A DNA stretch of 64,000 nt from Parapristionchus giblindavisi (Eukaryota > Nematoda > Chromadorea > Rhabditida > Diplogasteridae): the NCBI GenBank assembly GCA_943737045.1, contig CALSFV010000066.1, forward strand, positions 249,001 through 313,000, read 5' to 3'. Positions 34,582-46,300 of the stretch are shown one piece after another. The notes under the pieces were generated by a model. That model was given only the letters and a program-made list of their open reading frames with translations, was not told the DNA's origin and did no database searches. The translations under genes were made by a program, and so were the position numbers. Numbering within the stretch: the first letter of the stretch is position 1; each line of letters begins with the position of its first letter.

Positions 34582-36553
34582 TAGGTTTCCCCGCACATTA
34601 ATGATATAATAAATATTCTTACAAAAGATAAAAATCAAAGATGTTTCGGCTGCTACGCCTAGTCACACAATGAGAATATTATTGACACCATCCATTCGGA
34701 TTCCAGAAACTGCTTAATGTTGTCAAAAGGATATACTCTAGTCAGACTTTCCTTTTGAGACTTACTCAGATTTGTAATAAGACCCTCGTGACGGCATTTT
34801 CCCCTCTCGCTTAGTTTGCCCATATATGAAACGCATGATACACAACCGGTTGTTGAATTGTATCAAAGCATAAGCTCGCACCACGAGAATGGACGAGTTC
34901 CAATTGCCTACTTTCACATATTCTAAGCGCTATCGGTGCTAACCATCGTAAGTTTGGCCGGGCGGGATCACATGATCTTGGCGCTAACCGCCGTAAGTTC
35001 GGTGGGGCGGAATCGGTCGGGAATGAGCGGAACGATTTCGAGAGCGCTCAAACGAGTTTGAGATCTCGCGATAGAGCTGTTGCGTGTGCGTGTTGGAGGA
35101 AAGGAGAGAGTTGATCTGGAAACTTCCATGATCACACTCATTACTCATTATATCATCGCCTCAGGGTGGTATGATCCTGTGGTCGTTTCGATTCTTTTAT
35201 TTATATATTTATTTATTTATTTCATCGAGTATAATGAGATTTATAAGAGCAGAAAGGGGATAGATTGATTGCAGTCGCATTCGGCTTCTTTGCGTGAGAG
35301 AGTCTGGTTCCTACGCTTCTGACGCGACAGACGCGCGTTTCTCGTGAATCGTCCAATTTCTTGTCAAGCCAAACAGTTTTGTCAAATTCAGAGAACTCAA
35401 ATCACTTTATGCGATTATATTGTTCTTATTATATGTTCATCATCAATATGACTTATTTATTTATTTATTTATTTATTCTGTACCGTGCCCTTGTCGGAGG
35501 GGTGTCCCGGATATCCAGGATACGGATACCCGGATCACATGCACGAAGGAAATTATGTGGGGCTGCACTTCGTAAGGGAGTATTTAGAAAGAAACTCCTT
35601 CACATATTCTACATTTCATGTGTACATTTGTGGACAAACTGATTTTTTTTTGCACTTCATTAAATATGTTTCAGAGATTCCTTAATTATTGTGAAATGGT
35701 AAGGAGGATGTTGCGAGACGCGAGTATAAAAAACCCTTTATATACTTACAATTAAACATTCTTTAGTTACTTTTGTTAATATTATTATTGATAATAATTT
35801 TTTCATGAATTAATAAGTTGTATTTATTAATATTACCATCTACCTTATTTTTTATATTTATTATTTATTCTTTCTTGTAAACTCCAAAGAATAATAATTA
35901 TTATTATTATTATTATTTTATCTTGTTAAAATAGTTCCTCCGCGAACTTTTCCTATCATGAACCTCCCATCCTCATAGATCGGCCATACTCCACTTCCTC
36001 TCGCTCCGTGCTTAGCACACTTTCACATGTCTGACCTTTATCCCCCTTTTGCTTGCTTTCTTCATCCCTCACTCCATTTCATTTCCCAATCTCCCTCATT
36101 CTTTTCATGATCACCTTAATCGCTGCGCGATTATTGAACCGTAGCTACTATGGTATTGAACCCCTTATCCGGAGAGCTATTGTTGTCGCCTTTGGTGTCA
36201 GTCGTGTTTTCCTGATTTCAGAAATATCTAAAAAAATATTTGTGTAAACGGCACCTGCTGAACCAGAAAAGTGTGATCGTTTTGGAAATCTTTGACGATA
36301 GTGTTCTTTTAGTGGTAAATGAGAAATTCGTTTTTGGTAGATGCGAGTGATAAATAGATGTATGATAGAAAAATTCGATAGGCATGCTTTATCTCCCTTC
36401 TTCAACTGTTAAAGACTTAGGTACTCCAAATCTAAAGTTTAATGATCACTTCTCCATAATATTAATTGAGCTATAGATGTAGGGATTGAGCTTTATCTCA
36501 TATGATATCATAGTACCATCAATCAATCGGGGTTAATAGGGGATTCCTCTTCA

Positions 36554-36557
<4 letters not shown>
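34582..36557. other. Gene-free stretch with a retrotransposon tail
   Basis: The minus strand around 35455-35640 looks like a LINE 3' end: GACAAGGGCACGGTACAG followed by an (AATA)n tail. A short open frame on + through it (CPGYPGYGYPDHMHEGNYVG) is unexplained but has no splice or start support. The rest is AT-rich. Confidence 0.4.
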
Positions 36558-36604
<47 letters not shown>

Positions 36605-36930
36605 CCTCTATCGCTGTATCTCTCACTTTTCATCGTCTCTCATCTCTCGACTATAATAATCAACCCCAGTGATGCACTATTTTCTGCTTCTCTCTATGCT
36701 TAATGCTATTTCGGTATCTCTCCCATGTATTTCTACCCTCTCCTCCCTCATCTCCCCTACCTCTCCCTCTCTCTCTCCATCTCTCTCTCTCCCTCTCTCC
36801 ATCTTCCTCTTTCTCTCCCTCTCCCTCCTTCACCTCCCCCACCTCTCTGTCTACCTCTCTCTCCCACTCTCTCTCTCCCCTACTCTCCCTCTCCCTCCCT
36901 CATCTCCCCTACCTCTCTGTCCCTGTCTAA
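36558..36930 (+). repeat. (CT)n-rich polypyrimidine region
   Basis: Pure CT at 36559-36597, then imperfect CTCCCT and CTCTCC runs at 36745-36930. Confidence 0.9.
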
Positions 36931-37038
36931 ATCTGCTCGTGTTTCCATATAGCGCGCCACGCTTGGAGCAACGGGTAAATTGCTCGCCCCGATTACTTTT
37001 TTCTCCATAATACACTATCACTGTACTGTTTTTTTTAA

Positions 37039-37105
37039 GACACCGTCTCAGTAAGATTCGAGGGTTGAGCCACTGACCCCGGACATCGACCTCACCGATT
37101 TGGCT
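37039..37105. mobile_element. Solo family D end
   Basis: TTAA (37035-37038) is followed by GACACCGTCTCAGTAAGATT and GACATCGACCTCACCGATTT, the exact start of the family D element at 44795. The rest of the element is absent. Confidence 0.7.
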
Positions 37106-37513
37106 TTGACTGTTTACTAACAATAATTCTGTATTAACTAATAAATTTTACTCCTTTAAAGATACTTATAAAATGTTAAAGTAAGATTAACCAATCAATA
37201 AAAACCGTCACACCCCCACACAAGTGCCTACTTCAAGTCATAAAACACTTATCAACCGCTCTTAAAAACTTTAGCAACCTTGGTTTGGGAACCTTGTACC
37301 TGGCCAAAATCTATGCAAAGTTTAGTAAGTTATGTGATGTTTACAAATCACTAAAAGGGACGAAATTTGGTCGGCAGAGTGTGTGAAAAGTAGGTTTAAG
37401 TACATATTTTTATATCTTGAACCAAAACTTTGGTAATGACCTTTTTTGTAGTCACATCTAAATCTAGTCGTTCATGTTTATTCGTCGTTTTGAAGTTCCT
37501 AGCAATATTTTGT

Positions 37514-39168
37514 GGGGGGGGGGGGGGGGGGGGTGACATTTCAGCAACCGACATTTCGGCAACGGGGCATAACTCGGCTCATAGGGGTCCTAGAAACTTG
37601 GGATGGGTATCATTGTGATCACCATCAGTAACACTACCGTAACCTACCGTAACCCAGTTCGGTGGGTCAGATCAAGTTCGGTGGGTCAGATCGGGGCATA
37701 ACTCGGTTCGTAGGGGTCATAGAAACACGAGCTGGGTATCAATGTGATCAGCATCAGCAACACTACCGTAATCTACCGTAACCCAGTTCGGCGGGTCAGA
37801 TCCAGTTCGGTGGGTCAGATGTCACAAAAAATGACGGAACAGCCACTACTTGTGCGAAATCATTATCAGCAATTGCAAACTACAGTAATCTACCATAACC
37901 CGGTTCGGTGGGTCAGATCAAGTTCCGTGGGTCAGATTTAACTAAAAATTTTCGGAATGTCCACTACGTGTGCGTTATCATTATGAGCTATTGCAAACGA
38001 CCATAATCTACCGTAACCCGGTTCGGTGGGTCAGATCAAGTTCCGTGGGTCATATTTAACTAAAAATTGTCGGAATGGCCACTACTTGTGTGATATCATC
38101 ATGAGCTATTGCAAACTACCGTAATCTACCGTAACCCGGCTCGGTGGGTCAGATCAAGTTCCGTGGGTCATATTTAACTAAAAATTGTCGGAATGGCCAC
38201 TACTTGTGTGATATCATCATGAGCTATTGCAAACTACCGTAATCTACCGTAACCCGGTTCGGTGGGTCAGATCAAGTTCAGTGGGTCAGACTTTAGTAAT
38301 AACACAACCGACATTCCGGTAACGTTCCACAACTAGCTTGTCGGGTCCTAGCAATTTTTTTCAAATAAAATTTGAAAATTGAAACAATTTTTTTTAATTT
38401 AGATATTTTTTAACGTGATTTACCGCATACCCTTGTTGTTAGTTACAATTATGCTTGCTGTAATCTGACACACAATTTTAGCGAAATCTGACCCACCGAA
38501 CTTGATCTGACCCACCGAACCGGGTTACGGTAGATTACGGTAATTTGCAATAGCTCATAATGATTTCGCACAAGTAGTGGCTGTTCCGAAAATTTTTAGT
38601 CAAATCTGACCCAGCGAACTTGATCTGACCCACCGAACCGGGTTATGGTAGATTATGGTCGTTTGCAATAGCTCATAATGATTTCGCACAAGTAGTGCTG
38701 TTCCGACAATTTTTAGTCAAATCTGACCCAGCGAACTTGATCTGACCCACCGAACCGGGTTATGGTAGATTATGGTCGTTTGCAATAGCTCATAATGATA
38801 ACGCACACGTAGTGGACATTCCGAAAATTTTTAGTTAAATCTGACCCACGGAACTTGATCTGACCCAACGAACCGGGTTACGGTAGATTACTGTAGTTTG
38901 CAATTGCTGATAATGATTTCGCGCAAGTAGCGGCTGTTCCGTCAAGTTTTGTGAAATCTGACCCACCGAACTTGATCTGACCCGCCGAACTGGGTTACGG
39001 TAGGTTACGGTAGTGTTACTGATGGTGATCACAATGATACCCATCCCAAGTTTCTAGGACCCCTATGAGCCGAGTTATGCCCCGTTGCCGAAATGTCGGT
39101 TTCCGAATTGTCGGTTGCTGAAATGTCGGTTGCCGAAATGCGGTTGCTGAAATGTCACCCCCCCCCCC
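37514..39168. mobile_element. 1.65-kb inverted repeat capped by G20 and C11 runs
   Basis: The left arm starts with 20 G at 37514-37533, then TGACATTTCAGCAACCGACA. The right arm ends TTGCTGAAATGTCA, then 11 C at 39158-39168. Each arm contains 4-5 tandem units of about 120 bp built from CTACCGTAACCCGGTTCGGT and GGGTCAGATCAAGTTC. The centre is near 38350-38450. There is no coding. Fragments of the unit lie at 3.5 kb. Confidence 0.85.
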
Positions 39169-40301
39169 TATTTTGTAAATGTTGTTTTTCTCATTTCTCT
39201 AGTGCACCTTACTTCCTTACTTCTATAACTTATTGGTTCACCCACTATCTAAACCCCCTACTCTGAGAGTCATATAGAATCATTGATTTAAACTTACCAT
39301 TATTGGTTCTGTTTCGCCTTATATTATAATATTAGCATGGCTTCGATCGATAAATTATCATTATATTTTTAATCATTCTCGTAAGAGTTTCTACTATGCG
39401 ACCAGTTTATCTAAAGTCACAAAACCTTCACAATATGAAACTTCTTCACATTGTGGTGACAATAGACCATCGACTTGAACACTCTGCCTAATCTCTTAAA
39501 CGCCTTTTAGATCATCTCTTTTATATTCTCCTACCTCCCTCTCCCTCTCTCCCTCTATCTCTCTCCCTCTTCCTCCCTCTCCTTCTCCCTCCCTCTCCCA
39601 CTGCCTCTGCCTCTCCCTTTCCCTCTCCCTCTCTCCCTCTTGATCAATCCCTGATCTCGATTGACTGTCTATGTGACTGACCCATTCCACATTCGCCGCT
39701 CCTTCATTCTCCTTTATTCCTCCTAGTCCCCTCCTTAAAGGGAGTGTAACCATTGTCGAACGTCTCTTCGCTTCCCATACTATCTTGCCTGTTCGATCCC
39801 AATACAAAGAACCTCTAGTAGTGATCACGGCATTATGTCTGAAGCCATGTTTTTCTTTGAAAGGCAGATAGACGTTAGAGGCACACTCCGAGCTAATTTG
39901 AAACTCACTCTGGCCACACTCTCTCGCTTTCCTTGTCTGCGCGAGAGTATTGCCAAAGCGTTAAGTGTAAATAGCTTAGGTGTGCCTTTAAACTTTAAAC
40001 TATCGATCGATCAAGCTGTGACTGCCCCCATTGTTTTATAGTGTTCTGTTCGCTCTAGTTTTCTCAAGATCTTTTTGGTATTGAGTTTTGGCAGAAGTTA
40101 TTGCGCCCCAATCATAGTGTTTTCATTGTTTCTTCAAATCGCACATCGATATCGATTTATTTGAGACCGAGAGTTTATCGATTTCTATAACTGATTTTAA
40201 ATCGTACATTCCTAAAATTTTTGGAGTTCCTTTGAGTCCTATATCCTCTGATTCTCTGAGTTAATCATATCAGTTTTTAATTGCAACAATATCAATTTCA
40301 G
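39169..40301. other. Upstream region of the first unnamed secreted gene
   Basis: Holds a CT-rich stretch (39525-39650), a partial family B MITE (39736-39795) and a family A MITE (39878-39986). No coding exon was found. Whether there is a 5' non-coding exon cannot be seen. Confidence 0.45.
39878..39986. mobile_element. MITE family A
   Basis: AGGCACACTCCGAGCTAATT to GGTGTGCCT followed by TTAAA. Confidence 0.8.
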
Positions 40302-40302
40302 T

Positions 40303-43300
40303 ATGTACGATCTGCGACTGATTCTGTTATTATTCGCGCTGCAATCATCTGTCAGTGGACAGTGTTAGTCATTTCAATCGTTCTCTTTATTACAATTTTT
40401 TCTTTGGTTTGAATTTCGTAAGGTAAGATTAATTTTTTCTCAAAGGTTATTGGACATTGACACTCACCCCGAGAGCTATGTTGAAAATCTCCGCCCTCAC
40501 CACACTCTCGCTTTCTATCTTTACGGGAGAGAACTTCTGGAGCGGAAATTTTCAAATATGCTCGAGATGTGACTTTAATGGTTTGAAACTTATTGAAAAA
40601 CAACAGTGTGTGGGTTGCTGCTTTTTTTGTTCAAAACACCGATAACAATATTGTGAGAGACAAGTAGCCTTCCTGATATTGTATTTCCTATTCTTCCTAC
40701 TGAGAGTACAATAAGATGGGATATCACAGTGTTTGTCCGGAACAAATGTTGTTCAGTCATGCGATTGCTTTCTTTGTCATGGTGATATTTCATTCTCCTG
40801 CCCTTGTAGTTTGATGGTCCAATAGCGAAAACGAATTGCCATGAAGCTCTTGGTGTCTATTTTTGACTTGCGGCGTACGCTATGGGATTTGAGTCGTAGG
40901 ATTTGAGTTAGAATTACCGAAGACACTGAAAATATCATATAAGAATGAAGCCAGGAATGATATATTTAGTAATTTTATTAAATTAACTGAATTGGCTGCT
41001 CAATGATTTCTTGTGCTCTCTTGTGACTATACCAAGCAGGAAAACGTAGTTGCTTTTCTCTGAACGATGAAGGTTACAGGATAACAACTACCAAAGTTTT
41101 CTCACATCATTGGTCACATTTCGCTCCAATTACGCGATATGTAACGACACTTTGATTTGATAATTGATCAGATTTATCACAGAAATGATAAAGAGGTAAC
41201 GTAAAATATGCAAGGAAGCAGTGAGAAGTAACGCCCAAGATCAGCAACAGTTCAGTTGTTCGGCAAACTTTACCACTCCATAGCGTTTCTCCAACACAGG
41301 GAGAGCAGACATTGAAAACTAGGCAAAATGGTTAAAAACGGTGTGGTACATCATGGTGTACTTTAACCGACTGCGCTCTCGCGAACATAAGATACGATAA
41401 TTGTTTAAAAAAACAATGCAGTAATTATTAAATTAAATTATATATATAATTAAACAAAATATAATTAACTATTTAATTAAGTATTTCAGCAATGCTTCCC
41501 GACTTCCTCAATCAAGCGCTGTCAATATTCTCTCCATCACAAGCACACGTTAGAGGAGCCAATATTCGGGAAGGATCTACCATTGTCCGACCGGTAATCA
41601 TGTTCTACATTGATATCAATAACTGCTGAAAGCCATTTTTAATTTTTCATTTTTAAGCCATTTTGAACAATATTAAGTAAGCATATTTTTTAGTTGATGA
41701 GTAAAAGGATATTTTATTGGACCTAGTATTGGATAAAGAATTACAATACCAACACGCCAATTGCTGCATATGGAAAATGTGAATATATCTTAATTCAATG
41801 TCTATTTTACTGAATTGGCGTTGAATTGTCACTTGCCTAGCAGTGATCACCCGCAGGACTTCGTGTGTGATCTTGAATAACGGGTTGTGCCTTAGCCTTT
41901 ACTTTTTTATTTTATTTATTCCTTCCACAGGTATTAGAAGCCCAACGGGACACATCCATCCTGGGTGCGCCCGCTCGTACTCCCCTGCACGATGTGCCCA
42001 TATGCAATGGAGACAGCAAACTCTGCTCGTTCATCGCTTGTCAAGTTAGATTTTGAAGACTATTTCGTTGCTAGCTGATAGTATAATGTTGTTTTTTTTG
42101 TCACAAAAAAGAGAAGTCTCAAAATTTTATGTATTTAAACATCAAACTAATATTTGAACATTGAATTATTCATAATATTCTTTTAAATTTAAAGAAATAC
42201 TGGAAAAAAATTCTCACGCATGAACTCTCACTTTTTTCATTTAAAAAGGATTTCTGAAGATTGGGACTGTCCAATTTGCTTGAATTTTGATTCTATTATG
42301 TGTATTGAGCTTGTTATAGGCAGAAAACTTCAAGAACGATCAATCATTCGCTAATCTGAACCTGGCAGCGCAGGTACTTGGAGACAAGAAGCTCCGTCAT
42401 ACCGTTGGAGAGTGAGCATATTTTATTTTTATTTATTAATTTTTTTTCTGAATTAATTTTATCCACAATAGAACAAGAATAAGATAAAGCATGCATGTAT
42501 CAAATCAAATCAAATCAAATCATTTATATTGCTGTATAAGAAAGCAAGGGGATGGTATGGGCTTCTTCTTATGAGTTTGTGTTTCACAAACACTTCATTG
42601 CTAGGTGTGAATTATGAGAATTGCTCATCACCAACGATGCATCCACATTCGTAACCAACTTTTTTTCAGGGACCCCGACGCGATCAACGCCGTATGCATG
42701 GACTCGGGAATGGACTCGTCAAGGTGAGCAAAAGTTTCTGGTTGGTCCGGGCATCGAACCCGCCCCTTTTGGGCTGAAACTCTGAAGCTTTACCTTTACA
42801 CTATGATTTAATTAATAAAATTACAGGTGTGCCACATTCACTCGAGGCTTCCAGATGATCAGTCGGTTCCTGAACTCGATCGAGAAACCGATCGACGATA
42901 TGCAGGCGGCCATTCCACCTCGTAAGTGTTGATCTTTGATCTCTGATTTGGTCTTTTATCGATTTCCTTGCCTCTTCGATATTTGATCGATATTATCACA
43001 TCATCTCTACCAAGCATGCAATCAATACTTTGAGAACTATATCGTGGCATTGCATGATTTCACAGTTTATATTCAAATATTGTAAGGCACATAATAACAT
43101 TTAGTTCCAAAACATTACATATTTAAATATTATTTTAACACTGAAATATTCGTTACATAAAATTCTTCTAATTTAACTTCCATCTTTTCACGTCACTGTT
43201 TATCAATTATGTGGTGTTCCAAAGTCACGAAATAGAAAGAAAAAGATGAAGAGTGTGTGTAAAAGGAGGAGAGTTTTCTCTGTTTTCCTTTTCGTGAATA

Positions 43301-46300
43301 ACTTTGAAAACCGCCAATCAATAATAATGCGCAATCCAGCCAAGCCACTCTCCTCTATGGCACTCAATCCACTGTTCGAATCCGACACATCCGGCGTTCA
43401 GACCGTAGCGTCCGCGCGCGGTTTCGGCGCGGACACCGCCGCGTCCAACGGTTTCATGCGCGTCTCATCGTTTCCGCCAGGCGTCCAGCGCACCGCATGG
43501 ATGTCACCGGACGGCCAGAGTTGGGGCACAACCTTCACGAGATCCTCGCCGCTGAGCACCCTTTCGGTGCAACGATTCGGCATGATGAATCGACCGGCGG
43601 CACTTCCTCAACGTGAGACCTACTACACTATGGTAGTGGCACGTAATGCTTACACTGATCTTTGATCTCTGATCTCTGATCTCTGATCTTTCTAGCATCA
43701 CAAGCCGTAGTTTTCGCACGACTAACCTTGCTAGAGCAGTATCAATAGTGATACTTTAGAGTGCTTGTCAGCTAGAAAATAGGTTTATTAAATAACAAAA
43801 TTGAATTAAGAATCGTCATCGAATGTGCCCTCCGGCGAACCAATTCCCGATATGCCGAGTCCGATCAATGGCGGCGTGCAGATTCATCGCATGGACGACT
43901 ATGACTTCTCCTGGGCTAGTGAGTTATCTTGCTTGTAAGCTTGCCAGTGTGTGCGCTAGCTTGCGAGCTTGTGAGTGTGTCCCGCTTGCAAGACTAACAA
44001 TTTTTAACTGGGTTGTAATTAAGTATGTTTTACGGTGGTTAGTCCTCGGGGCAACGGTGGATGTGGATACGATTTTATGTTAAAATCAGTGCCCGAGCTA
44101 TTTTTTTTTCTCTCCGCTCTGGCAACGCTTTCTCGTAGACAAAGAAAGCTAGAGAGCATTGCCAGAGTGGAGAGTTGCAGATTAGCTCGAGTATGTCTTG
44201 AACCAAAAAGAAATTTCAGCACGCAGTCCCAATTTCGGCGCCAGCAACGACGCTCCTTCAAGAGCATTCGGTTCACAGACATGGAGCAGCAAGGACAATA
44301 AGGTATTAATTTTTTAAAGGAGCGTTACCTCTCTTAAAGGGACTCAAACCTTTGTCAACGGTCTCTTCAACGGTCTACGATCTCTCGTTGTCAGAGAACA
44401 GAGAAATAGTGTGCGCAATGAAGAGATCATTGAGAGATGTCACTCTCCCTTTAATGGTCTCTTCATTGCGCACACTCCTTCTCTGTTCTCTAACAACGAG
44501 AGACCATTGAGCATCGAAGAGGCCATTGAGAGAGGTTACGCTCCCTTTAAACATAAAAAAAATTCTTGTGTTTCTTGATTATGAGTGAGAACATAATAAT
44601 TAGTTTGATCAACATATTTTCTTGAGATTAGATGTAGACAACTAACAATAGACAAAGATCAAAGATCAAATTCCCCTCGCAGGCCATCCCAGTTGATGAT
44701 TCGCTTCAACGGAATGATTGGGTATCATCATTCACTCCTCTTCCCGCCTTCGCGCCATCTCCGCCCACTGGTAATTATTATTCATTGTTCTTAAGACATC
44801 GGCTCAGTAAGATTCCAGGAAGTGCCGGACATCGACCTCACCGATTTGGCCCAAAATTTTTTTATGGATGCCCCCATTGGCCCCCATCACAAAATGGGTA
44901 TTCATTTCGGCTGGTTCCTTGAAACACAGATGTGGCGGGTTTTCGAAATTTGAAAACTCGATTTTCACCAGAAAAAAATGGAGCGACCTAGGACCAATGT
45001 TAGTGTCGATTAATTATAAGTATAAATATACAACAAAAACTGGCTATACGACGGTCCGGAGATCCGATCGCAAACTGATTTTTTTACCTCCTCAAAACAT
45101 TTTAAAATTATTTATAATTTTAAAACAAAAAAGTGCAGTCCAATTTTTGCCTTATCTTATAGAGCAAAAAATTCCGCGTCGAATAACGGAAAAAAATCAA
45201 AAATCGAAGGACCCGTCTTTTGAGATAAATGAACCTGAAGATGACCCGAAAATATTTTTGTTTTCAAACCCCCTCATGTTTGTACTCATATTGAAGAGCT
45301 CGTCGAGTAGAACAACTTTCATGTTGAACATGTTGTCTGAAACTCATGTACAAGAGAAATACATGAATTAAGATTTATTGGATCCAAATCTTTATTATCG
45401 CTTGTATCTTGAGAACAAACGACTTTCATAGAATACGACCAACATAAAAAATGATGTACTTGACGAGTACTTTAAAATGAGTATAAACATGGCAAGGTTT
45501 CGACAACTTTTTTTTCAATACTAATTTCCAGGCCAGTTTTTTCAGCATGGGGGTCTACAATTTTTTTTTCGTGTTTTTTTTTCAATAAAGTAAGTATGGA
45601 TTTTTGCGTTCTACAATATAGGCGTAATCGCTTTGTACACAAAAAATATTTTACTTTCGTTTTACTCAAAATTGTGTGAACAACCGTGCGAATAAATAAA
45701 ACTCATGTATTTCTCTTGCACATGAGTTTCAGACAAAACCTTCAACTGAAAGTTGTTCTACTCGACGAGCTCTTCAATATGAGTACAAACATGAGGGGGT
45801 TTGAAAGCAAAAATATTTTCGGGTCAACTTCAGGTCCATTTATCTCAAAAGACGGGTCCTTCGAATTTTTATTTTTTCCCCTTATTCGACGCGGAATTGT
45901 TTGCTCTATAAGATGAGGTAAAAATTGGACTGCACTTTTTTGTTTTAAAATTATTTTATTTTCGTTTCACTCAAAATTAGCAGATAAACGTGTGTAACTC
46001 TCTTGTACATGAGTTTCAGACAAAACCTCCAACATGAAAGTTGTTCCACTCGACGAGCTCTTCAATGTGAGTACAAACATGAGGGGGTTTGAAAACAAAA
46101 ATGTTTTCGGGTCATCTTCAGGTTCATTTATCTCAAAAGACGGGTCCTTCGATTTTTGATTTTTTTCCCTTATTCGACGCGGAATTTTTTGCTCTATAAG
46201 ATGAGGTAAAAATTGGACTGCACTTTTTTGTTTTAAAATTTTAAATAATTTTAGAATGTTTTGAGGAGGTAAAAAAATCAGTTTGCGATCGGATCTCCGG

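Noticed and set aside
35485..35685. Open frame with CPGYPGYGYPDHMHEGNYVG, possibly an exon
   Set aside because: No splice acceptor or start supports it, it starts at an (AATA)n tail, and the minus strand fits a LINE 3' end. Kept only as a note.
37514..37533. G20 run considered as telomeric sequence
   Set aside because: Homopolymer rather than a TTAGGC-type repeat, and it is the end of an internal inverted repeat.
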